A DNA stretch of 45,450 nucleotides from Planctomycetota bacterium (lineage in GTDB: Bacteria; JAJVIF01; JAPKYR01). Below the pieces are notes generated by a model. It was not told the origin of the DNA, made no database searches, and worked only from the letters and a program-made list of their open reading frames with translations. The stretch spans positions 1 through 45,450 of the forward strand of contig JAUWTM010000013.1 in assembly GCA_030614715.1 (NCBI GenBank). The letters are read 5' to 3'. A program made the translations under genes and the position numbers. Below, one piece after another: positions 23,678 to 32,922 of the stretch (positions are counted from its first letter, which is position 1; each line of letters opens with the position of its first letter).

Positions 23678-24778
23678 TCGTTTCCACCAGAGCTCATCGA
23701 GGTCGATAAAAGCGGAGATCTCATTCGCGAGGGCTTCTCTCCGGTCCTCGGTCATCCCAGCGAAGGCCAGCGTCCAGGCAACATTTTCAATGACCTCTTC
23801 CGGTGATTTCATGCCGATTATTGCGGTCGACATCGGCAGCGACAGCGTATAATGCAGGCACCTCTGTAAATCCGCCTCAGTATTAACCAGTTTTCCCTCG
23901 GCGAAGACCTTCATTGCAACACAACTGATATTTTCCTCGATACATTTCGGCAGGACTTCCTCGACGTACGGCTTGTGTATCCTGTCAGTGATGCCGAGAG
24001 GAATCAGAACGCTGTCGAATGGAAACTCCTCGATAGCAGTAAGCATCACTTCGGGACTGCCGTGTCCTGAAATCCCGATGTGCCTGACAAGACCTGAATC
24101 CTTCGCATTTTCGATTGCACGCATCGAACCAATCCGGGAATTCACGGTACGCCAGGTGTCGTAGTCGTTGATGGCATGAACCTGGAGGAGGTCGATGCGG
24201 TCGGTCCTTAACCTCTCCGCGCTTCCCTCGATTTCCTCGGTTGCACGGATGAATCCACGCGTGAGCGTTTTAGTCGCAATGAAAACTTCGTTACGCCTAC
24301 CCTCTCTCTGAAGCCTTTCGAGCCAGATACCGTACCGTCGCTCCGATTCCCCGTCACCGTATTGCGATGCAGTGTCGAAATAATTAATCCCAAGCTCAAG
24401 TGCCGTATCGAGAAGTGCAATTCCCTCAAGCTCGGTCCCGCCTGGTATATAAACACCGCCCATCCCAAGCACCGATGCATTGAATCCCATCGACCCGAGC
24501 TGCCGCGTTGGAATTGCGACAGCCTCGTCGGCATCAACTTGTTTAAATCCCGTAACTGCCCTGACCAGCGTGGCAAGTGCTCCAGCTCCCCCGGCCAGTT
24601 TCATGAACCTCGCGAGATTTTTCCTTCCTTTTGATCTCTTCCTGATGGGTCTGTCGATTCCGGCAGCACTGCCTGCCTTCAGCTTCCAGCCGACAATACC
24701 CGCAAGAAGCATTGCGACATCCGTTGCATGAACGTGCTCAGCCAGCCATGAAACCATTTCGCTCAATTTATCAGGCAT
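23675..24778 (-). CDS. Aldo/keto reductase with N-terminal extension
   Basis: Residues from about 88 form an AKR barrel: PTRQLGSMGFNASVLGMGG, then NYFDTASQYGDGESE (catalytic Asp and Tyr), FIATKTLTRG (Lys), LLQVHAINDYD (His), GLVRHIGISGHGSPEVM, and IIGMKSPEEVIENV near the C-terminus for cofactor binding. All four tetrad residues are present. The first 85 residues are unusual: two weak hydrophobic stretches around a basic patch (RPIRKRSKGRKNLARF), possibly a membrane association region. AKRs reduce carbonyls with NADPH; the substrate is unknown. It is the last gene of the minus-strand run, 70 bases after the LptF/G-type gene, and may or may not be in that operon. Confidence 0.92.
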   Translation of the reverse strand: MPDKLSEMVSWLAEHVHATDVAMLLAGIVGWKLKAGSAAGIDRPIRKRSKGRKNLARFMKLAGGAGALATLVRAVTGFKQVDADEAVAIPTRQLGSMGFNASVLGMGGVYIPGGTELEGIALLDTALELGINYFDTASQYGDGESERRYGIWLERLQREGRRNEVFIATKTLTRGFIRATEEIEGSAERLRTDRIDLLQVHAINDYDTWRTVNSRIGSMRAIENAKDSGLVRHIGISGHGSPEVMLTAIEEFPFDSVLIPLGITDRIHKPYVEEVLPKCIEENISCVAMKVFAEGKLVNTEADLQRCLHYTLSLPMSTAIIGMKSPEEVIENVAWTLAFAGMTEDRREALANEISAFIDLDELWWKR

Positions 24779-24847
24779 ACGAATCCCTGTCCCGGAATCA
24801 GTTTGCTGCTATCAAACCTATTGAGCCAATTAAAAAAAAACACTGCG

Positions 24848-26032
24848 TCATGCACTACGAATGTAGAATCGAGCGTTGAGGTATGCACCCGCCATGAGGA
24901 AGATTGCATTCGGCAGCCAGGCTGCGACAGCCGGGGGCATAGCGCCGCTTTCAGCTATTTTTACCGAGAAAGTGGTCAGCAGGTAATACGCGAAAACGAG
25001 CAGCATCGACAGCCCGATGCCCATCGTGCTTGTCGATCTCTGCGGGGCGAGTCCGAGTGGAGCTGCGAGCAGCGTGAAAATCACACTTGCGAATGGAATC
25101 GCCAGTTTCATGTGATAGTTTGCCTCAACTTTCCTGAGGTACTGATCGTCATGGTTGCCGTTTTCAGGCGGGTTATCCAGAAATGCCTTCAGTTCCTGAA
25201 GGCTCATTTCATCCGGGTCACGACTCGCATCAGCAAGGATGTCGGTCGGAGTACGAGCGATCTGCATCTCGAGCTTTTCGCTCTGCATCGACCGCACAAT
25301 ACTTCCCCCGTTGACAAGCCGTTCAATATCTTCCTCACCCTCGATTGGATTACCATTATTCCCGACGCCATTCCCGTTACCGATACCGAGGTGGATCACG
25401 TTTGCATTGTGGAACTCCCATCGACCCATCTCCCAGACACCTTCATCAGCCGTGTACAGCGTAATTTCACCGGGGCGTGAAAAATCCCACCATTTGACGT
25501 CGTAAAAAACGTTCCCCTCCCCGCTTGCAGCCGCGAAAAGCCAACCGGCGTCCTGGTCCATGTAAGAAATGTTCGGACGCGGCACGGTGATGCCCTTATC
25601 GATGATCGCGTTCTGGATGTATATCCTTGCAGCTCGAGTAGATTGGGGAGCAATTTTTTCATTGAGGATGAATGTTCCGAGCACTACGAACCATGCGACT
25701 ATCAGGGCAGGCAGGACGATCCTGCCGAAGCTGATTCCGCCTGCGCGAAGTGCCGTGATCTGCGATGTGTCGCTCAGGCGTCCGAATGAAAGAAGCCCTG
25801 CAAAAAGTATCGCCATCGGGAACGTATACGCGATCGTCTGGGGTAAAGCGAGTGCGAAAAACACGCTGACCTGTCCGAGCGACAAACCGTACTCCGCAAC
25901 ATACTTCAGAATGTCGCGGAACAGGGTCACCGCGACCATGAGCAGCGTGAAAGCCGCGACTCCCATGAGGAAAAATGGGACGAACTCGCTCAGCACGAGT
26001 TTGTCGGTCTTTTTTAACGGAAGCAGATTCAT
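24848..26032 (-). CDS. LptF/LptG-family LPS export permease (YjgP/YjgQ)
   Basis: The 394-residue protein has the family layout: three N-terminal membrane helices (FFLMGVAAFTLLMVAVTLF; LALPQTIAYTFPMAILFAGL; LPALIVAWFVVLGTFIL), a long periplasmic beta-rich domain (about 120-300, the beta-jellyroll), and three C-terminal helices (IPFASVIFTLLAAPLGLA; SMLLVFAYYLLTTFSV; WLPNAIFLMAGAYL). Conserved motifs include ALRAGGISFGRIV after helix 2. LptF and LptG pair with LptB2 to extract LPS from the inner membrane and pass it to LptC/LptA. Only one permease gene is in this cluster; its partner must be elsewhere or it works as a homodimer. A 23-base gap follows the methyltransferase gene. Confidence 0.93.
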   Translation of the reverse strand: MNLLPLKKTDKLVLSEFVPFFLMGVAAFTLLMVAVTLFRDILKYVAEYGLSLGQVSVFFALALPQTIAYTFPMAILFAGLLSFGRLSDTSQITALRAGGISFGRIVLPALIVAWFVVLGTFILNEKIAPQSTRAARIYIQNAIIDKGITVPRPNISYMDQDAGWLFAAASGEGNVFYDVKWWDFSRPGEITLYTADEGVWEMGRWEFHNANVIHLGIGNGNGVGNNGNPIEGEEDIERLVNGGSIVRSMQSEKLEMQIARTPTDILADASRDPDEMSLQELKAFLDNPPENGNHDDQYLRKVEANYHMKLAIPFASVIFTLLAAPLGLAPQRSTSTMGIGLSMLLVFAYYLLTTFSVKIAESGAMPPAVAAWLPNAIFLMAGAYLNARFYIRSA

Positions 26033-26055
26033 GTAAGCAGCATGAATAAAGAGAT

Positions 26056-26838
26056 TCAGAGCAAAGACGGCTTCGCCCGGATAAGTACCATCCAGGTGAT
26101 GAATGAAACAACCTTCTTATTTTTTTCGATAATCCGGAAGTGACGCCTGGCGTGGGTGCTGGCTCCCTGAAGCACCTTCTCGATCATCCTGGTGTTATCC
26201 GCATCCTCACCCAGCTTACTGGCCCACGTCCTGAAGTCGTTTTCCTTGGGATAAATCTCGATCAGATCGATATCGAATTTCTCATGTTCAAGGAGAAGTT
26301 CCAGCTCCGCGAGCGTGTAACTTTTTACGTGCGATCGATCGTTATGGCTCAGGAGATTTCCCAGAAAACCCTGGAGGTGTAGATGGGGCGGTGCCAGGGA
26401 ATCGATCATGACAAACCGTCCGGACGGTTTCAGAATCCGGTGTACCTCGCGGATGAAATCCTTGCCGTCCCCCATGTGCCTGAGAGCCATTCTCGCTGAA
26501 ACGACATCACAGGTTTTATCCTTGAACGGCGTTTCCAGCGGGTCGCCGACGATCCATTCTATCCTGTCCCTCAGCTCCTCTCGTGTAAGGGCTTCAGCTT
26601 CCCTGAGGATTTCAGGATCGGGATCGAGTGCGGTTACTTTTTTGGAGGTCAATGCCAGGGCACGAGCGACATGCCCAAGCCCGGTCACCATGTCGAGGAC
26701 TACGTCATTTTCTCCCGGGATTACCAGATCTACGAGTCGTTCAATATCCGTTTCGTCACCATGATCGAGGACCGTCCCAAGCCTCGATGCACGAATCGCG
26801 GCATCACCCCAGGAGATTTGCGTAACAGTGCCTGGCAT
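26056..26838 (-). CDS. Class I SAM-dependent methyltransferase
   Basis: The 260-residue protein is a Rossmann methyltransferase of the UbiE/COQ5 or Methyltransf_11 type. Motif I is DMVTGLGHVARAL, an altered D-x-G-x-G-x-G loop; motif II ends in TALDPDPEIL; then GDPLETPFKDKTCDVVSARM and LKPSGRFVMIDSL. The start overlaps the lptB stop (TAATG), so the two are translationally coupled, and LptF/G follows closely. The substrate is unknown. The position inside an LPS-export set suggests a lipid, quinone or LPS-core substrate (inference). No membrane span or signal is seen. Confidence 0.88.
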   Translation of the reverse strand: MPGTVTQISWGDAAIRASRLGTVLDHGDETDIERLVDLVIPGENDVVLDMVTGLGHVARALALTSKKVTALDPDPEILREAEALTREELRDRIEWIVGDPLETPFKDKTCDVVSARMALRHMGDGKDFIREVHRILKPSGRFVMIDSLAPPHLHLQGFLGNLLSHNDRSHVKSYTLAELELLLEHEKFDIDLIEIYPKENDFRTWASKLGEDADNTRMIEKVLQGASTHARRHFRIIEKNKKVVSFITWMVLIRAKPSLL

Positions 26839-27742
26839 TACTCATCCCCTCCCCCAGCGGTATCCGCATCCTTCTGTTCATCAAGAATCCTGAACAAGCT
26901 CTCGTCAGCCTCGAACCGCTCACCAAGGTAGTATTCCTTGGCGATATCACTCTCCGCGATGTCTCTCGCCGTACCGGACTGGAGAATTTTTCCCTGGTGC
27001 ATGATGTACACCCAGTCGCTTACAGCGAGGATGTCACGGACTGAATGGTCAGTGATGAGAATCCCGATTCCCTTCTTGACCAGGAGCGTGATGATCCTCT
27101 GGATGTCCTGAATGGCGATCGGATCAACACCCGTGAACGGCTCGTCAAGGAGCAGGAAGTCAGGACTGCCCGCCAGCGCTCGTGCGATCTCGCACCGCCT
27201 TCTCTCTCCACCGGAGAGCGTGTTCCCGACCGCTCTTCTCATTCTAAGGAGATCCAGCTCATCAAGGATCTCCTCCATTCTCTCCATGCGCTCCCTGTAC
27301 GGAGTACCCAGCGCCTCAAGGATTAACAGGACATTTTCCTCGACCGTAAGCTTCCTGAAGATCGATGGTTCCTGGGCGAGATAGCCCAGGCCAAGCCTCG
27401 CACGCTGGTAAATCGGGAGCTTCGTAATATTTCTGCCATCGAGGACGATCCGACCATGATTCGGCTGATCAGACCGACCATCATGTAAAAACTGGTGGTT
27501 TTTCCGGCTCCGTTAGGTCCCAGCAGGCCGACGATCTTCCCCTGCGTAACACGCAGGTCGACCATGTCGACGACCCTTCGACGCCTGTAGATCTTCACAA
27601 GGTCGAAGGCCTCGAGGGTGATCGCACCTTCTTCGACAGATATATGCTTTATCTGGCTCTCTTCGCCGCCGGTCGTTTCACCGTTGGCAGGAACGGTATC
27701 TGTCTCCACCGGAGCCGTCTCGTTGTTCTCGTTCTCTGTCAT
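26838..27742 (-). pseudogene. lptB: LptB, LPS export ATPase, frameshifted as sequenced
   Basis: Two frames encode one ABC ATPase. The N-terminal frame (from 27742) has an acidic extension of about 40 residues, then LVKIYRRRRVVDMVDL and Walker A GPNGAGKTT. After MVGLI the frame is lost. The next frame continues without gap as RPNHGRIVLDG and YLAQEPSIFRKLTVEEN, then LSGGERRRCEIARAL (signature), LLLDEPFTGVDP (Walker B) and ILITDHSVRD (H-loop). A single missing base between 27465 and 27464 (minus strand ATC AG_ CCG, best restored as AGA) explains the break. LptB powers LPS extraction with LptF/G and is normally essential, so a sequencing or assembly error is the simplest reading. The 3' end overlaps the methyltransferase start. 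Confidence 0.9.
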
Positions 27743-27826
27743 TTTTTAAAAGGCTGATAGGTAACAGCCTGACGGGTTCTATCCTATCATTAGGGACCGA
27801 AAATGGGTACCAGACTCCTCAACAGT

Positions 27827-28855
27827 CTATTCTTGAGCCGATTCTTCGTCAACGGGCTCATTATCCTCCTCAACCAATGTCGAGCCGTCCAATTCCCCCG
27901 AGATACTGGCGTCCTCCAGCCGTATGTTTCTGATTTCCCATTGGTCATCAAAGTTCACTTCGATAGACTCAGCCTGACCGGACTGACCCTGAATTAAGAA
28001 ATCCACGTTACCTTCCGACAGGAGCAACCGGTCCTCGAATGAGAATGAGACGTGACCGGCACGCAGGTGCTGCATGTCCGGGCCGCTCATGATTACATTT
28101 CCATCGGCGACAACACTGCGAATCCCTGAATCCGACAGAGAAAGGGTTAATGCATCTGCCTCGAGATGGAAACTGCCCGCATCGACGGTAGTTCTGCCGG
28201 CTTCGGGACCAGATGGAGTCGTGATCTCGCCATCTCCCACCGCCACGTAAAGTGCATCCGCACGGACGATCACATTTTCGACAAATTCGTCACCATAGAG
28301 AGCACGTGCAAGGTTGTAGGTCACAACAACATTACCCGACAGGCTTCCGGTACGGTCGTCGAGGTTGTATTCGGCAGTGTCAACCTCGGCGGTTATGTCA
28401 CCATCGGTGATCGTGCACCTGCCCGGGATGCTGACCTGCTTCGATCCAAGGTGATAAGTCAACGATCCGGCTGATATTTCAGCGTCATCCTGCGAAAAAT
28501 GCACACCACCCGATAACACGATTCTCTGTTCCCCCGCATAGTAGGTCGCCCTGCCGGCCCTGCCTCGTTCTCCCCCTCTTCCCATGATGGTCACGGAGCC
28601 TGTCAGCTCGATACTGATAATTGCGTCTTCGAGAGAGGTCAGGTCATCGCCCAATGTAATCACTGCAGAATCCGCTGTGAGACGGTCACCTGAGAAATTA
28701 ATTTCGACCGGACCCTCGAGCGTGATGACTGTCCCGCTACCGGTTTCCTCGTATGACATGGATGATGCGGTCAGTAACGCGTCATCCTGGGCACCTGCCG
28801 GAACGGCAAATAACAGGAGGGTGAAAACTAACAGTGTGTGCAGTGCAAATTTCAT
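27827..28855 (-). CDS. LptA/OstA-like periplasmic LPS transport protein
   Basis: A signal peptide (MKFALHTLLVFTLLLF, cleaved after PAGA near residue 22) precedes a run of beta strands with the OstA/LptA pattern: LTASSMSYEETGSGTVITLE, GDRLTADSAVITL, GGERGRAGRATYYAGEQRIV, LSGGVHFSQDDAEISAGSLT, GSLSGNVVVTY and ADALTLSLSDSGIRSVVADG. At 342 residues it is about twice the length of E. coli LptA, so it has two such jellyrolls or is a LptC-LptA fusion-like form. It would form the periplasmic bridge for LPS. The start overlaps the deoB stop (ATGA); lptB follows after 84 bases. The acidic C-terminal tail is not a known motif. Confidence 0.85.
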   Translation of the reverse strand: MKFALHTLLVFTLLLFAVPAGAQDDALLTASSMSYEETGSGTVITLEGPVEINFSGDRLTADSAVITLGDDLTSLEDAIISIELTGSVTIMGRGGERGRAGRATYYAGEQRIVLSGGVHFSQDDAEISAGSLTYHLGSKQVSIPGRCTITDGDITAEVDTAEYNLDDRTGSLSGNVVVTYNLARALYGDEFVENVIVRADALYVAVGDGEITTPSGPEAGRTTVDAGSFHLEADALTLSLSDSGIRSVVADGNVIMSGPDMQHLRAGHVSFSFEDRLLLSEGNVDFLIQGQSGQAESIEVNFDDQWEIRNIRLEDASISGELDGSTLVEEDNEPVDEESAQE

Positions 28856-30036
28856 TGGACCAGGAAACTTTTACCAGCAATATCGCAGTCAAGATTGAAA
28901 TAGTGCGCCATTGTTTTCGCAACGTCAGCGAAACTCTCTCTTGTACCGAGGTTCCTTCCCCTCAGAAAACTGGAATGATACGCGAGAATCGGGACATACT
29001 CACGTGAATGGTCGGTTGATTCGGTTGTCGGGTCGTTACCGTGATCCGCTGTAATGAAAACCAGGTCTGACTCCCTCAGGCCTGCTATAAAATCCGGCAG
29101 CCAATCATCGAAAGCCCTGAGACCCTCGTAAAATCCCTCGACATTGTTCCTGTGACCCCATGTCTGGTCGAAATCGATCAGGTTGAAGAACATCAGTCCG
29201 GTCCAGTCCTCCTGCGCGATTTCGTACGCTTTACTCATTCCCTCGGGATTCCCCGCGTAATGCTCGATTCTCGTGAATCCCCTGCCGTTGAAAAGGGTGT
29301 CCACCTTGCCAACGGAGATCACTTCCCTGCCCGAAGCACATATGCAGTCGAGTACTGATTCAGACGGCGGGTCAACATTGAAATCCTTACGGTCGTAGGT
29401 TCGCTGGAAGCTGCCGGGTTCACCGATGAACGGTCGCGCTATCACCCTGCCGACTGTCGGACCCGGCGGCATCAGGATATCCCGGGCGATTTCCGACCAT
29501 TCATACAGCGTCTCAAGCGGTGCGACCTTCTCTACATGGCATGCGATCTGGAACACGCTGTCCGCCGATGTATAAACGATCGGTTTACCGGTCTCGATGT
29601 GCTCCATGCCGAGACGCTCGATTATTTCTGTGCCTGATGCAGGAACGTTCCCGAGGGAGCCGCGTCCGATCCGGGTTTCAAACTCAGCGATGATCTCCTG
29701 CGGGAAACCGTCGGGGAATGTGGGGAACGTGAACGGGGCGATAATCCCGGAAAGCTCCCAGTGCCCGACGGTCGAGTCCTTACCGCTCACTTTTTCAGCC
29801 ATTTTGCCGAAGGAGAACATCGGGGCATCTACTGGATCGATTCCCGACAGTGATTCAATGTTACCAAGCCCCAGACCCTGTAACGTGGGAAGTTCGAGTT
29901 CTCCAACTGCACGAGCCAGGTTTCCAAGTGTGTTGGATCCTTCGTCGCCGTATTCGTGTGCGTCGGGAAGTGCACCGATACCGACGCCGTCGAGAATGAT
30001 GAGGAATGCCCGTAACGTATCCTGGACAGGTTTCAT
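28852..30036 (-). CDS. deoB: Phosphopentomutase
   Basis: The protein (394 residues, normal length) belongs to the alkaline-phosphatase superfamily metalloenzymes. It opens AFLIILDGVGIGALPDAHEY with a metal-binding Asp, then DEGSNTLGNLARAV, the active-site Thr in GKDSTVGHWE, YTSADSVFQIACHVE, FFNLIDFDQTWGHRN and ITADHGNDPTTESTDHSREY, which carry the remaining Mn2+ ligands. It interconverts ribose/deoxyribose 1-phosphate and 5-phosphate in nucleoside breakdown. No other deo genes are adjacent. It shares an ATGA overlap with the LptA-like gene, which couples it in translation to LPS export by position only. The start lacks a clear ribosome binding site and may depend on the TPR gene ending 23 bases upstream. 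Confidence 0.95.
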   Translation of the reverse strand: MKPVQDTLRAFLIILDGVGIGALPDAHEYGDEGSNTLGNLARAVGELELPTLQGLGLGNIESLSGIDPVDAPMFSFGKMAEKVSGKDSTVGHWELSGIIAPFTFPTFPDGFPQEIIAEFETRIGRGSLGNVPASGTEIIERLGMEHIETGKPIVYTSADSVFQIACHVEKVAPLETLYEWSEIARDILMPPGPTVGRVIARPFIGEPGSFQRTYDRKDFNVDPPSESVLDCICASGREVISVGKVDTLFNGRGFTRIEHYAGNPEGMSKAYEIAQEDWTGLMFFNLIDFDQTWGHRNNVEGFYEGLRAFDDWLPDFIAGLRESDLVFITADHGNDPTTESTDHSREYVPILAYHSSFLRGRNLGTRESFADVAKTMAHYFNLDCDIAGKSFLVQ

Positions 30037-30058
30037 GGGAGTTTGAAGTTAATATTAA

Positions 30059-31384
30059 TTACATCTCCTGAACAGCCAGTGCCTCGTTCACCTGTTCCAA
30101 AAGCACCATCAGCATGCCATTGGCAGGGTCAAGTGCAAGTGCAGCATCAAAATCAGCTTTCGCATTCATAAGCTGCCCAAGAGACTGGTATACAACGCCC
30201 CTGTTAATGAGTGACTGAAGGTGCTGGGGGAACAGCTCTATCGCCTTTGAGTAGTTAGTTATTGCCGCATCATTTGAACCCTGCTCCTGCTTCAGCATTC
30301 CCATGGTAAACCAGATTTCAGGATTCCCAGGTTCAAGTTCCAGAGCCCTGTTAAAATCAGATTCAGCAGCAGCATAATCGGAACGCCTGCCGTAAGCCAC
30401 ACCACGGTTGACTAAAGCTTCGACGGCTCCCGGCTCCACTTCGAGAGCCAATGTGAAATCGGCGATAGCCCGATCAACGAGCTCACTGTCGAGTTCAGCA
30501 GCTCCCGAATCCATCATCTCCCTCTCGGCTTTTTTCGTGTAGGCCAGTCCCCTGTAGATAAACGCCTGGGCGTATTCCGGCTCCAGGTCGAGTGCACCTG
30601 TGAAATCAGCGATTGACTCCTCATGGCGGCCAGCGACAAGCAGTACGTATCCCCTGTAGAACAGGTGTTCTTCCGAGTCCGGTGCCAGTTCCACCGCCTT
30701 GTTGTAATCGGCGAGGGCAAGGTCGAACTGACCCTGCGCGTTGAATGCGTAGCCCCTGACCCCGAAATAATCAGCGTTGTCGGGATCGATTGAAATCGCC
30801 CGGGTGACGTCGTCGACCGCCCTGTTTAAATTACCAATCGTAGCGTATGCCTGTCCACGACGGTAAAGGCTGTCAGCATGTTCGGGATCGAGTTCGAGAG
30901 CCCTGTCGAAGTCCTCAATCGCGGGTTCAACCATGTTCATGCTGACGTAAAGCACGCCACGATTAAACCAGCCCTGGAAGTAATCCGGGTCGACCTCTAC
31001 AGCCTTTCCGTAGTCCTCAATGGCCGTGTCGAAATCACCACCCTGGAGATAAGCCCCAGCGCGCGTGTTGTATGCCTCGGGATTATCGGGATCGCTCAGA
31101 AGGACAACGTTGCACAGCTCTATCGCCTCGTCATATTTTCCTTCACCTATCAGGCTCAATGCCTCCTCGATCTCGGTTCCGATAAGGTCTGGAACATCCT
31201 CGGGAGCAACGGTCGAGATTTCTTCAACTTCCGGTTCTGTGACAGTTTCCTCAACGACAACTGTAGATTCTTCAACAACTTCACCATTACTTTCAGGTGC
31301 TTCAGACGGTTTCACGCATGATGATGCAAAGAGCAGCATTATTGAAATGCTTACTATGCAGATACCAGTTCCGGCTTTACTCAT
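30059..31384 (-). CDS. TPR-repeat lipoprotein
   Basis: The 441-residue protein has a lipoprotein signal (MSKAGTGICIVSISIMLLFA) with lipobox ending at Cys23. A Glu/Val-rich linker follows (VVEETVTEPEVEEISTV). From about residue 75 it is a solenoid of roughly ten 34-residue TPRs, such as PEAYNTRAGAYLQGGDFDTA, IEDYGKAVEVDPDYFQGWFN and EIWFTMGMLKQEQGSNDAAI, with the alanine and Asp-Pro positions of the TPR consensus. It is probably an outer-membrane-anchored periplasmic scaffold, for example for envelope assembly. The start follows GGTGAG. It lies in the same run as the phosphohexomutase gene (49-base gap) and deoB (22 bases). No catalytic domain. Confidence 0.9.
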   Translation of the reverse strand: MSKAGTGICIVSISIMLLFASSCVKPSEAPESNGEVVEESTVVVEETVTEPEVEEISTVAPEDVPDLIGTEIEEALSLIGEGKYDEAIELCNVVLLSDPDNPEAYNTRAGAYLQGGDFDTAIEDYGKAVEVDPDYFQGWFNRGVLYVSMNMVEPAIEDFDRALELDPEHADSLYRRGQAYATIGNLNRAVDDVTRAISIDPDNADYFGVRGYAFNAQGQFDLALADYNKAVELAPDSEEHLFYRGYVLLVAGRHEESIADFTGALDLEPEYAQAFIYRGLAYTKKAEREMMDSGAAELDSELVDRAIADFTLALEVEPGAVEALVNRGVAYGRRSDYAAAESDFNRALELEPGNPEIWFTMGMLKQEQGSNDAAITNYSKAIELFPQHLQSLINRGVVYQSLGQLMNAKADFDAALALDPANGMLMVLLEQVNEALAVQEM

Positions 31385-31433
31385 GATGTCTCACCATCTT
31401 AAATCTCACAACTGAGAGTCCGTTAACAACATT

Positions 31434-32822
31434 TTATATGCTGGCCCTGGCGTTCTCGAGTTCAGATTCAACCATACCCCTAATCTCGGCCAGATGTTCT
31501 TCCGTGTCAGCTTCGAATCGAAGCACCAGGACAGCCTGCGTATTACTCGCCCTGACAAGTCCCCAACCGTGCTCAGTCTGCACGCGCGCCCCGTCGATAT
31601 CGATCAGCTCGATACCGTCGCGGTTCCTGAACGCATCCTGCACTCTGGCCACCAGCTTGAATTTAATGTCCTCAGCAGCCTCGACTCGAATCTCGGGAGT
31701 GCTGACCAGCCTTGGGATGTCCTTCGCCAGCTCAGCAAGAGGAATCCTGGCCTTGTAAACGAGTTCAGCAAGCCTGAGAGCAGCGAAATTGGCATCGTCG
31801 AAGCCGTGCCACCTGTCCTGGAAGAACAGGTGACCGCTCATCTCACCCGCCAGTACCGCGCCGGTCTCCTTCATTCTTTTCTTTATGAGGCTGTGTCCCG
31901 TCTTGTACATGTCCGGGACGCCGCCGAACCTTGCAATCTCATCGTAGAGCACCTTCGAGCACTTGACCTCGCCGACGATTGTCGCTCCGGGACGCCTTTC
32001 GAGAATATCCCTCGCGAAAAGGACCATCAACTGATCGCCCCAGAGCACATTTCCCTTGTTATCGATGGCACCGAGACGGTCGGAATCACCGTCGAATGCG
32101 ACTCCCAGCCATGCCTGGGAATCCAGAACCGCAGCGCGAAGGTCTTCCAGGTTCTCCAGAACTGTAGGATCGGCGTGGTGGTTTGGGAACATCCCGTCCG
32201 GTTCGGGAAACAGGACCGTCGAATCGATCCCGAGACGCTCGAACGCAGGCACAATGGCGGGACCACTGGTTCCGTTTGCGCAGTCCGCGACCAGCTTGAG
32301 TCCCGGCATCGGCTCGAATCCAGCCACCAGGCGGTCGAGGTACCTCGGGAAGAAATCGAGCGATGTCTCTACCGCTTTCCCGGATGAGAATTCACCGTCG
32401 AGTATCACCTTGCGGATACCCTTTATCTGCTCACCGTAGAGTGCAGCCCCACCGATGAGCAACTTGAAGCCGTTCATCTCGACAGGATTGTGGCTTCCTG
32501 TGACCTGTATTGCGCCGTCCACGTCGAGAACCTGCTCCGCATAGTACGTACACGGGGTCGGGACCATCCCGATCAAAATCACGCTTACTCCTGCTGATCT
32601 AAGTCCCTCAGAAAGTGCGATTGATAATCTCACACCGCTTTCGCGGGCATCGTGACCGATCACCACCCTTGGGTTACCGGCAGTCCGGCGCCTTTTCAGG
32701 ATCGTACCGTAAGCACGACCCAGGAGTGTGGTGAATTCATCTGTTAACTCTACGTCACTGCCGTAGCCTTCAAGAGCGATGCCCCTGATATCGTATTCGC
32801 GGAAAATATGGGCAGGTATCAT
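31434..32822 (-). CDS. Phosphomannomutase / phosphoglucomutase
   Basis: The 462-residue protein is an alpha-D-phosphohexomutase: start MIPAHIFREYDIRGIALEGY, then VVIGHDARESG, the phosphoserine loop QVTGSHNPVEMNGFKL, the Mg2+ loop AFDGDSDRLGAID, the sugar-binding loop AGEMSGHLFF, and the C-terminal phosphate-binding RASNTQAVLVLRFE. All four domain signatures of the AlgC/ManB type are present, so it likely interconverts mannose or glucose 6- and 1-phosphates for LPS or exopolysaccharide sugars. GGAGG lies 11 bases before the ATG. It is the first gene of the minus-strand run towards deoB and the Lpt genes, which fits envelope polysaccharide supply. Exact sugar preference cannot be read. Confidence 0.93.
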   Translation of the reverse strand: MIPAHIFREYDIRGIALEGYGSDVELTDEFTTLLGRAYGTILKRRRTAGNPRVVIGHDARESGVRLSIALSEGLRSAGVSVILIGMVPTPCTYYAEQVLDVDGAIQVTGSHNPVEMNGFKLLIGGAALYGEQIKGIRKVILDGEFSSGKAVETSLDFFPRYLDRLVAGFEPMPGLKLVADCANGTSGPAIVPAFERLGIDSTVLFPEPDGMFPNHHADPTVLENLEDLRAAVLDSQAWLGVAFDGDSDRLGAIDNKGNVLWGDQLMVLFARDILERRPGATIVGEVKCSKVLYDEIARFGGVPDMYKTGHSLIKKRMKETGAVLAGEMSGHLFFQDRWHGFDDANFAALRLAELVYKARIPLAELAKDIPRLVSTPEIRVEAAEDIKFKLVARVQDAFRNRDGIELIDIDGARVQTEHGWGLVRASNTQAVLVLRFEADTEEHLAEIRGMVESELENARASI

Positions 32823-32883
32823 CTGTTGGTCAGCCTCCGTGACGTCCCGATTGTAGCACAGTGTGGGATATTCAGTATATCCG

Positions 32884-32922
32884 GGTCGGTGGACATAATG
32901 TCCGACCGGGACTTAAAGTCCC
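32884..32922. repeat. Pair of adjacent palindromes
   Basis: GGTCG, a 3-base bulge GTG, then GACAT pairs with ATGTCCGACC (32884-32907). Directly after it the perfect palindrome GGGACTTAAAGTCCC (32908-32922) follows. The two share the GGAC/GTCC tip seen in the other intergenic hairpins. Confidence 0.5.
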
